A DNA stretch of 5,566 nt, taken from the NCBI GenBank assembly GCA_035518875.1, contig DATIXD010000263.1, positions 1 to 5,566 of the forward strand. The letters run 5' to 3'. Made by a program: the position numbers and the translations under genes. Under the pieces are notes generated by a model. The model was not told the DNA's origin. It saw only the letters and a program-made list of their open reading frames with translations, and searched no databases. The DNA is from DATIXD01 sp035518875 (lineage in GTDB: Bacteria; Pseudomonadota; Gammaproteobacteria; Methylococcales; Methylococcaceae). Of the stretch, positions 1 to 5,471 are shown in pieces; the stretch's first letter is position 1, and the number at the start of each line of letters is the position of its first letter.

Positions 1-206
1 GCCAGTCGCGTGGCAAGCTTGGGTTGGATCGTGGGTACTGGTAGCAAAGGCCGACATCGGTCACGGGAACAGCTATTTCGGTTTTCGGAAGGTCGACCGA
101 CGACAGCCGGACTTGAGATTGACTTAGCCTTTATTTGACGGCTCTCACGAGATTCACGCTTTGGTAATAGAGCGCTGCGGTGTGACCGTTATGACGCATG
201 AACCCG

Positions 207-240
207 CCGTTCCATTCCGTTCATCAATCGTCGGGAACGG
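207..240. repeat. Inverted repeat, 7-bp perfect arms
   Basis: CCGTTCC at 207-213 is the exact reverse complement of GGAACGG at 234-240, leaving a 20-base loop. A second copy of the left arm, CCGTTC at 217-222, could pair with 235-240 instead. A small hairpin, GGGCA/TGCCC at 239-243 and 247-251, follows at once. No T tract follows, so this is not a typical terminator. It is the first of several inverted repeats in a row and most likely belongs to a degenerate intergenic repeat. Confidence 0.5.
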
Positions 241-268
241 GCACACTGCCCTCATTCGATTTTGAGAA

Positions 269-315
269 AGCGGTCGTTCAGGAATAGACGGTATTGACAA
301 AGACGAATGACCGTT
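269..315. repeat. Inverted repeat, 11 pairs with two G-T wobbles
   Basis: AGCGGTCGTTC at 269-279 can pair with GAATGACCGTT at 305-315 over 11 positions, nine Watson-Crick and two G-T, around a 25-base loop. The core (A/G)GCGGTC(A/G)T also occurs downstream of glgA at about 5291-5298. Motifs of this kind are, from memory, common in dispersed intergenic repeats of some gammaproteobacteria. That family assignment is inference. Confidence 0.5.
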
Positions 316-322
316 GAGGCCG

Positions 323-346
323 AACTCCAGACATCCACTGGGAGTT
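323..346. repeat. Inverted repeat, 6-bp perfect arms
   Basis: AACTCC at 323-328 is the exact reverse complement of GGAGTT at 341-346, with a 12-base loop. One more G-T pair can be added outside. Just downstream, 354-361 (CGGCAGCT) is repeated exactly at 5272-5279 on the far side of glgA. It continues the chain of inverted repeats starting at 207. Confidence 0.45.
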
Positions 347-577
347 TCGTAATCGGCAGCTCCTGGCCGGGAAGTGCCTGCTGAAATGGCTTTGGCTTGT
401 TTTTCGGGCAAGCGAGAGGCAATTGGCGTACTTCAAATATCCGCTATTGGGGCTTGGCGAAGAACGCGGCCAGGATCAAAATGCTTATGAGACTGGCCAG
501 CCTTTCATTGCTGCGGACTCGATTGGTCCGGATAGCGTCCAACGGACTTCTGTTGCGGTCACCTTAAACGGGAAGGA

Positions 578-594
578 GTTGGGTCCGGACCAAC
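578..594. repeat. Near-perfect palindrome around GGTCCGGACC
   Basis: Positions 578-594 read GTT, one extra G, then the perfect palindrome GGTCCGGACC, then AAC. Without the extra G the 16 bases would be fully self-complementary. GTCCG/CGGAC also recurs at 514-518, 526-530 and 542-546, so this small area can fold in several ways. It lies about 100 bases before the glgB start and could be an operator or part of an untranslated leader. There is no direct evidence for either. Confidence 0.35.
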
Positions 595-661
595 GGGAGC
601 GACCATAACCCGTTCTGTTCCACGAAATATCCCGTTCGGCAATGGCACGCCCGTGCCAGAT

Positions 662-673
662 TGAATTAATTCA
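662..673. promoter_or_regulatory. 12-bp perfect palindrome, possible operator for glgB
   Basis: TGAATTAATTCA at 662-673 is perfectly self-complementary and AT-rich within a GC-rich setting. It ends 8 bases before the glgB ribosome binding site. A dimeric regulator could bind here, but an AT-rich palindrome of this size can occur by chance. No well-formed -35/-10 pair is visible next to it. Confidence 0.3.
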
Positions 674-681
674 GCTTCCGT

Positions 682-686
682 AGGAG
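682..686 (+). promoter_or_regulatory. Ribosome binding site of glgB
   Basis: AGGAG at 682-686 lies 10 bases before the ATG at 697, which is slightly long but workable. It supports the choice of that ATG as the glgB start. Confidence 0.7.
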
Positions 687-696
687 ACATTACAGG

Positions 697-2928
697 ATGA
701 ACCCGCCAAAACTCGCGCCTGAGTTGCAACAGCTCGTCAATGCCACACACAGTGATCCGTTCGCAGTCCTGGGCCGGCACCCGGATGGCGGCGGGGTGCT
801 GGTGCGCGTCCTCTTGCCCCACGCGGAGGAGGTGTCGATCGCTGAGGGCGGCCACACTCTGCAGCGTATCGAGGGTACGGACATTTTCGAGTGGCGTGGG
901 TCCGCCGACCAAGTTCCGCAGCGCTATCGGTTGATCTGGCGCGACGACGAACACCGCGAGCACATTGCCCACGATGCGTATTGTTACCCGCCTCAGCTCT
1001 CCGATTTCGATCTCCATTTGTTTGGCGAGGGCAAGCACTGGCACGCCCACCGACTCCTTGGCGCACGGGTTCACGAGACGGAAGGGGTCGCCGGCGTCTT
1101 GTTCTCGGTGTGGGCTCCCCGCGCCGTGCGGGTCAGTGTGGTTGGTGATTTCAACCGTTGGGATGGGCGTGCCCACATGATGCGCGTCCACGGCAATGGT
1201 GTCTGGGAACTCTTCCTCCCCGATTTGGCCCCAGGCATTGTTTACAAGTTCGAGGTACGGGCCCGAAATGGCGACGTGTTCCTCAAATCGGACCCCTACG
1301 GCCGACATTTCGAATTAAGGCCCGCCACCGCCGCCATCGTCGAACCGCCGTGTACGTTCCCGTGGCGCGACGCGGCTTGGCTTAAGAGTCGCGCAAAGTT
1401 CGACTGGCAGCATCAACCCATGTCGATCTATGAGGTGCACCTGGGCTCGTGGCAACGAGGGCCCGAGGGTGAGTTGCTGAACTACAGAGAACTGGCGCCG
1501 CGCCTGGTGGCGCATGCGAAGGGCTTGGGTTTCACGCATATCGAACTCATGCCGGTGACCGAGCATCCCTACGACAAGTCCTGGGGTTATCAGACGACCG
1601 GCTACTACGCCCCCACCAGCCGCTTCGGCAGCCCGGACGATTTTCGCTGGTTCGTCGACCATTGCCACCAAAACGATATCGGCGTGATTCTCGACTGGGT
1701 GCCCGCCCACTTTCCCAAGGACGCCCATGGCCTGGCCTGGTACGACGGCACCGCGCTCTACGAGCACCCGGACCCGCGCCTGGGCGAGCACAAGGACTGG
1801 TCCACCCTGATCTTCAACTTCGGCCGCTACGAGGTGAAGAACTTCCTGATCTCCAGCGCCTTGTATTGGCTGGAGGAGTTCCATATCGATGGGCTCCGCG
1901 TGGACGCCGTCGCCTCGATGCTGTACCTGGACTATTCCCGCGAGGAGGGCGAGTGGGTCCCCAATCGTTATGGCGGGCGCGAGAACCTGGAAGCCATCGA
2001 CTTCATGCGTGAACTGAATGAAGTCACCCATGGTCAGGTGCCTGGGGCGCTCATCATGGCCGAAGAATCCACCTCCTGGCCGCAGGTGACCAAACCCACC
2101 TTCACGGGCGGCTTGGGATTCGATCTCAAATGGAACATGGGCTGGATGAACGACACCCTGCGCTACATGGAGAAGGAGCCGATCCACCGCCAATATCACC
2201 ACGGCGAATTGACCTTCAGCATGATCTACGCCTTCACGGAAAACTTCCTGCTGCCGTTCTCCCATGATGAAGTGGCCCACGGCAAGCATTCCATGCTCTA
2301 TAAGATGCCCGGGGATGAGTGGCAGCGCTTTGCCAACCTGCGCCTGCTGTACACCTACATGTTTACCCATCCGGGCAAGAAGCTTCTGTTCATGGGGGGC
2401 GAATTCGGCCAGGGCGAAGAATGGAACAGTTCCGACGTACTCGACTGGTACGTGCGCGACTACCCCTTCCACCAAGGGGTGGAACGTTTGGTCCGCGACC
2501 TCAATGGCCTCTACCGTGGCGAGCCTGCTCTCCATGCATTCGATTTCGACGGGCAGGGCTTCGAATGGATCGACTGTCATGATGCACAGAACTCGATCCT
2601 CGTTTATCTACGCCGAAGGGAGGAGGAATTTGTCGTGGTTGCACTCAACTTGACCCCGGTGCCGCGGGAGAATCACCGCATCGGTGTTCCCGTCGCCGGC
2701 GCCTACCGGGAGATCATGAATTCCGACGCCGGTGATTACGCCGGCAGCGGGATGGGCAACGCCGCGCGGACGCTGCGGACGGACGAACAGCCGTGGATGC
2801 ATCGGCCGTATTCCCTGGAAGTCTGCCTACCGCCCCTGGCGGGCATCGTCCTGAAACTGATGTCGCAAGCCGCCGAACGCAGCGAAGAGTCGAGCGCAGA
2901 AGCGATGAGCGAGGCGGCGAAGCATTGA
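697..2928 (+). CDS. glgB: 1,4-alpha-glucan branching enzyme GlgB
   Basis: GlgB (EC 2.4.1.18) cuts alpha-1,4-glucan chains and transfers the piece to form alpha-1,6 branches in cytoplasmic glycogen. The 743-residue protein has the full order of a long bacterial GlgB: an N-terminal N1 module (about 18-110, beginning DPFAVLGRH), a CBM48 module (about 130-215, with VVGDFNRWDG), a GH13 barrel (about 245-620) and a C-terminal beta domain (about 630-722). All four GH13 regions are visible: DWVPAHF at 333-339, GLRVDAV with nucleophile D403, MAEES with acid/base E456, and FSHDEV with H523 and D524. These correspond to E. coli D405, E458 and D526. Length is close to E. coli GlgB (728). The extra is a C-terminal tail of about 20 residues rich in Ala, Glu and Ser. 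The start is ATG 697, backed by AGGAG at 682-686. glgA follows on the same strand after 106 bases. No frameshift or missing catalytic residue is seen. Confidence 0.97.
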   Translation: MNPPKLAPELQQLVNATHSDPFAVLGRHPDGGGVLVRVLLPHAEEVSIAEGGHTLQRIEGTDIFEWRGSADQVPQRYRLIWRDDEHREHIAHDAYCYPPQLSDFDLHLFGEGKHWHAHRLLGARVHETEGVAGVLFSVWAPRAVRVSVVGDFNRWDGRAHMMRVHGNGVWELFLPDLAPGIVYKFEVRARNGDVFLKSDPYGRHFELRPATAAIVEPPCTFPWRDAAWLKSRAKFDWQHQPMSIYEVHLGSWQRGPEGELLNYRELAPRLVAHAKGLGFTHIELMPVTEHPYDKSWGYQTTGYYAPTSRFGSPDDFRWFVDHCHQNDIGVILDWVPAHFPKDAHGLAWYDGTALYEHPDPRLGEHKDWSTLIFNFGRYEVKNFLISSALYWLEEFHIDGLRVDAVASMLYLDYSREEGEWVPNRYGGRENLEAIDFMRELNEVTHGQVPGALIMAEESTSWPQVTKPTFTGGLGFDLKWNMGWMNDTLRYMEKEPIHRQYHHGELTFSMIYAFTENFLLPFSHDEVAHGKHSMLYKMPGDEWQRFANLRLLYTYMFTHPGKKLLFMGGEFGQGEEWNSSDVLDWYVRDYPFHQGVERLVRDLNGLYRGEPALHAFDFDGQGFEWIDCHDAQNSILVYLRRREEEFVVVALNLTPVPRENHRIGVPVAGAYREIMNSDAGDYAGSGMGNAARTLRTDEQPWMHRPYSLEVCLPPLAGIVLKLMSQAAERSEESSAEAMSEAAKH

Positions 2929-3034
2929 TTGTAACGACGGGACGATACTATCCAACTTGCAAATTCCGCAGACACCGTTGGGGCTGGCGCTAGAGCCCGA
3001 ACGGCGGGGTCCAACTTCCAAGGGCAATAAAACG
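2929..3034 (+). other. glgB-glgA intergenic gap with a 12-base direct repeat
   Basis: This 106-base gap contains TCCAACTTGCAA at 2951-2962 and TCCAACTTCCAA at 3010-3021, matching at 11 of 12 positions. A weak hairpin, GGGCT/AGCCC at 2981-2985 and 2994-2998, lies between them. There is no T tract, so no terminator separates the genes and co-transcription is plausible. TTGATT (2925-2930) with TACTAT (2946-2951) resembles a promoter, but its 15-base spacer is short, so I do not call it. Confidence 0.4.
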
Positions 3035-5041
3035 ATGGCAAAAGAACCGACAAACAAGAGCAGCGCAACGAACCGGAAGACCGCGGTGCAGCCCGATCCC
3101 AAGGGCAGCCCGAACAGCCCCCCGGCACAAGGGGAAAAAGAGAAAACCGCCGCCACAACGGCGCCCGAGCGTCGTTCACCGCCGAGCAAGAAGCCCGAAG
3201 TCGAACCGGCTGCGAAACCGAAAGCCGAGCCGGTTTCCGCTCCCGAGACCGGACAGCCGAGCCAGCCGCCTGGGAGCAAGAGCGTCGCGTCGGCGGCGCC
3301 GAGCAAGAGCGAGAAAGTCCCAGCACCGGCCAGCCCCAAGGTGCTTGCCGCCAAGCCGGTGGGCCCGGTGTCGTCCGCTGCTGCCCGAGCCGAAACCGTC
3401 CAGCCGGCCGTCGCGGAACCACCGGCGCAGCTCGAACCGGCTGATCTAGCCCCAACGTCGGTGGCGGCGCCGGCCCAGCCGCAATCCACGCATGTCGAGG
3501 AACCACTCCCGGCCGAAGAACCGATGTCTGCCGAGGAACCGGCTCCCCACCATTACCACCGGCCCAATCTGTTCATCGTCCAGATCGCTCCCGAAATGGC
3601 GCCGGTGGCCAAAGTCGGTGGGCTCGCCGACGTGGTTTTCGGCCTGAGCCGGGAGTTGGCGATTCGTGGCAACCACGTGGAGATCGTGCTGCCGAAATAC
3701 GACAACATGCGCTACGACCATATCTACAACCTGCAAGTGGATTACCAAGATTTATGGGTGCCCTGGTACGAGGGAGCCATCCACTGCACCGTCTATTTCG
3801 GCTTCGTCTACGATCGCCGGTGTTTCTTCATCGAGCCGCATTCCAACGATAACTTCTTCAATCGCGGGAGTATTTACGGATTCCAGGACGACGTCATGCG
3901 CTATGCGTTCTTCACCCGGGCGGCCATGGAGTTTCTGTGGAAGGCGAACAAGCACCCGGACGTCATCCATTGCCACGACTGGCAGACCGCCCTGGCGCCG
4001 GTGTATCTCTATGAGTTCTACCAGCGCATGGGCATGACCCACCCCCGTGTCTGCCTCACCATCCACAACTATCAGCACCAGGGCGTCACCGGTGCCGAAC
4101 TGTTGCGGGCCACCGGACTCCACGATACGGGGCGCTTTTTCGACTACAACCGCTTGCGTGACAACCACCATCCCAACGCCTTGAACCTGCTCAAGGGCGG
4201 TATCGTCTACGCCAACTTCGTCACCACCGTCTCTCCCCGTTATGCCTTTGAAACCAAGGACCAGGGTCAGGGCTTCGGGCTGGAACCGACCCTGCACACC
4301 CACCACGTCAAATACGGCGGGGTGACCAACGGGATCGATTACGACGTGTGGAACCCGGAGGTCGACCGCCATATTCCGATGCGCTACGGGGTCGATTCCC
4401 TTGAGGGCAAGTACGACAACAAGCGGGCGCTGCGTCACCGTCTTATGCTCGCGGACAACGAAAAGCCCATCGTGGCTTTCATCGGCCGGCTCGATCCCCA
4501 GAAGGGGCTGGAACTGGTGCGCCATGCCATTTTCTATGCCCTCGAACGAGGGGCACAGTTCGTGTTATTGGGGTCGAGCCCCTATCAGGGCATCAACAAC
4601 GACTTCTGGGGGCTCAAGCACATGCTCAACGACAGCCCGGATTGCCACCTGGAAATCGGTTTCAACGAGGAGCTTTCTCACCTCATTTATGCGGGGGCGG
4701 ACATGATGCTGGTGCCGAGCCGGTTCGAGCCTTGCGGCCTGACGCAAATGGTGGCGCTGCGCTATGGCACCGTTCCCGTGGTGCGCTCGGTGGGCGGGCT
4801 GGCCGATACCGTTTTTGACAAGGACTACCCCGACCGCCCGCTGCACGAAAGCAATGGCTACGTGTTCGACCACTACGATCCGCCGGGCCTGGAATCCGCC
4901 TTGGGCAGGGCGATTGCCTGCTACTTCGAGTACCCGAACGATTTCCGCGAACTGATGAAGAATGGAATGCGGAGTGATTATTCCTGGAACCGACCGGGCG
5001 AGGATTACCTTAACATCTACGACTATATTCGGGAGAAATAA
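3035..5041 (+). CDS. glgA: Glycogen synthase GlgA (GT5, SSIII/SSIV-like) with long N-terminal extension
   Basis: GlgA (EC 2.4.1.21) transfers glucose from ADP-glucose to the growing alpha-1,4-glucan chain in the cytoplasm. From ATG 3035 the protein has 668 residues, against 477 in E. coli. Residues 1-177 are an Ala/Pro/Lys/Glu-rich extension, probably disordered. The GT5 catalytic part starts near residue 178. Visible motifs are KVGGLADV (193-200, substrate loop), IHCHDWQ (311-317), TIHNYQHQG (342-350), VTNGID (430-435), GRLDPQKG with R485 and K490 (484-491) and FEPCGLTQM with E565 (564-572). These match E. coli K15, R300, K305 and E377. KVGGL in place of KTGGL, and the IEPHSNDNFF-IYG segment, resemble plant SSIII/SSIV and cyanobacterial GlgA2. 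A TTG at 2957 would add 26 residues, but ATG 3035 has AAGG at 3020-3023 and begins the low-complexity segment. It follows glgB on the same strand, so the two probably act and are transcribed together. No catalytic motif is missing. Confidence 0.95.
   Translation: MAKEPTNKSSATNRKTAVQPDPKGSPNSPPAQGEKEKTAATTAPERRSPPSKKPEVEPAAKPKAEPVSAPETGQPSQPPGSKSVASAAPSKSEKVPAPASPKVLAAKPVGPVSSAAARAETVQPAVAEPPAQLEPADLAPTSVAAPAQPQSTHVEEPLPAEEPMSAEEPAPHHYHRPNLFIVQIAPEMAPVAKVGGLADVVFGLSRELAIRGNHVEIVLPKYDNMRYDHIYNLQVDYQDLWVPWYEGAIHCTVYFGFVYDRRCFFIEPHSNDNFFNRGSIYGFQDDVMRYAFFTRAAMEFLWKANKHPDVIHCHDWQTALAPVYLYEFYQRMGMTHPRVCLTIHNYQHQGVTGAELLRATGLHDTGRFFDYNRLRDNHHPNALNLLKGGIVYANFVTTVSPRYAFETKDQGQGFGLEPTLHTHHVKYGGVTNGIDYDVWNPEVDRHIPMRYGVDSLEGKYDNKRALRHRLMLADNEKPIVAFIGRLDPQKGLELVRHAIFYALERGAQFVLLGSSPYQGINNDFWGLKHMLNDSPDCHLEIGFNEELSHLIYAGADMMLVPSRFEPCGLTQMVALRYGTVPVVRSVGGLADTVFDKDYPDRPLHESNGYVFDHYDPPGLESALGRAIACYFEYPNDFRELMKNGMRSDYSWNRPGEDYLNIYDYIREK
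3497..3550 (+). repeat. 18-bp tandem repeat, three copies, inside glgA
   Basis: Units at 3497-3514, 3515-3532 and 3533-3550 each begin GA(A/G)GAACC and keep the glgA reading frame. They encode EEPLPA, EEPMSA and EEPAPH at residues 155-172, the acidic end of the N-terminal extension just before the catalytic domain. An in-frame repeat of this kind can change copy number without disrupting the enzyme. Confidence 0.6.
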
Positions 5042-5246
5042 GGACAAACGCTCCGGGAAAATTGGATTTCGGAATCAAGCCCATGAGGAGGTGAAGTCGA
5101 TCGCGTTTATCGATGTGCGCTGGGCCATGGTGCATGGGACCACGCCGCAATACGCGGAGAAGCGACTAACGTCAGGGGATGGGGCTGATTGGACAATCTA
5201 TCAATGTCGTCATGTTGGCTTGTATAGCCAGTGAGTGCCCACTCCT

Positions 5247-5295
5247 GCCGTTCGACCTTGGGTGGACTCAGCGGCAGCTTCCAGGGTCGAGCGGT
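5247..5295. repeat. Long imperfect hairpin, 15 consecutive pairs
   Basis: Bases 5247-5261 (GCCGTTCGACCTTGG) can pair with 5281-5295 (CCAGGGTCGAGCGGT) without interruption: 12 Watson-Crick pairs and three G-T pairs around a 19-base interval. A competing perfect 6-bp repeat, CTGCCG/CGGCAG, lies at 5245-5250 and 5272-5277. No T tract follows, so this is not a classical terminator. It could be a processing or stabilising structure at the 3' end of the glgBA transcript, or a member of the same degenerate repeat family seen before glgB. Confidence 0.55.
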
Positions 5296-5330
5296 CATAC
5301 GTACCCACGAGCCGACTGGCAAGTACTCGG

Positions 5331-5366
5331 CCTTATGTAGCGCTCCACATAAGGAAGAGCATTTTT
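5331..5366 (+). terminator. 8-bp hairpin followed by a short T run, possible weak terminator
   Basis: CCTTATGT at 5331-5338 is the exact reverse complement of ACATAAGG at 5347-5354, with an 8-base loop. Five T residues follow at 5362-5366, seven bases after the stem. The stem is AT-rich and the T run is displaced, so termination would be weak. It sits about 290 bases after glgA and just before the likely insertion-sequence end, so it could instead be a regulatory or element-associated palindrome. Confidence 0.3.
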
Positions 5367-5402
5367 AGTCTTGATTAGGACTGAACCTCACCAACCCCAG
5401 AA

Positions 5403-5427
5403 TTTTCGATAAACCGTCGGTCGAAAA
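5403..5427. repeat. 7-bp inverted repeat upstream of the transposase
   Basis: TTTTCGA at 5403-5409 is the exact reverse complement of TCGAAAA at 5421-5427, with an 11-base loop. It lies about 45 bases before the transposase start, inside the presumed element, and may be a transposase-binding or expression-control site. Function is inference from position. Confidence 0.35.
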
Positions 5428-5458
5428 AGCGCATACTGGCGTGGACAGTGGCATTGAT

Positions 5459-5464
5459 GAGGAG
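5459..5464 (+). promoter_or_regulatory. Ribosome binding site of the transposase
   Basis: GAGGAG at 5459-5464 lies 7 bases before ATG 5472 and 13 before the in-frame ATG 5478. The spacing favours 5472 as the start. Confidence 0.6.
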
Positions 5465-5471
5465 CACGGCG

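Larger units (their letters stand above)
1..680. other. Non-coding region upstream of glgB with degenerate inverted repeats
   Basis: I find no convincing gene in this stretch. The reading frames that cross it have no recognisable motifs, and their possible starts lack well-spaced ribosome binding sites. What it does hold is repeat structure: inverted repeats between 207 and 346, a near-palindrome at 578-594 and a perfect palindrome at 662-673. Base composition is more mixed than in glgB, with AT-richer patches. Perfect TTGACA occurs at 294-299, but nothing like a -10 box follows at the right distance, so I call no promoter here. The glgB promoter must lie in this region or further upstream. 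Confidence 0.6.
5042..5377. other. Non-coding region between glgA and the insertion sequence
   Basis: No convincing gene is seen. A 47-codon frame from GTG 5091 to 5234 has GAGGAG directly against its start, with no spacer, and its product is not recognised, so I do not annotate it as a gene. No strong terminator directly follows the glgA stop at 5041. A small hairpin, TGGCT/AGCCA (5216-5220 and 5226-5230), comes before the long hairpin at 5247-5295 and the 8-bp hairpin at 5331-5354. Confidence 0.5.

Noticed and set aside
294..299. Perfect TTGACA resembling a -35 box
   Set aside because: The expected -10 position (about 317-322) reads AGGCCG, so no promoter is supported.
154..411. 85-residue minus-strand open frame upstream of glgB
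   Set aside because: It lies over the inverted repeats, has no recognised motif, and looks like a chance translation of a degenerate repeat.
395..413. GCTTG/CAAGC hairpin with a T run in the loop
   Set aside because: The T run is in the loop, not after the stem, and the stem is only five pairs, so it is not a terminator.
423..608. 61-residue frame from TTG 423
   Set aside because: AGAGG is only three bases before a rare start codon, and the product has no recognisable features.
1315..2580. 421-residue minus-strand open frame inside glgB
   Set aside because: It lies opposite a gene with all its catalytic motifs intact. Long antisense frames are common in GC-rich coding DNA.
2925..2951. TTGATT and TACTAT as a promoter for glgA
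   Set aside because: Each box matches only four of six consensus bases, with a short 15-base spacer.
2736..3506. Minus-strand frames opposite the glgA extension (to 3506 and 3489)
   Set aside because: Their composition simply mirrors the Ala/Pro-rich glgA codons, and no motif or ribosome binding site was found.
5091..5234. 47-codon frame from GTG 5091 with GAGGAG before it
   Set aside because: There is no spacer between the purine run and the start, the product is not recognised, and nothing supports it beyond the open frame.
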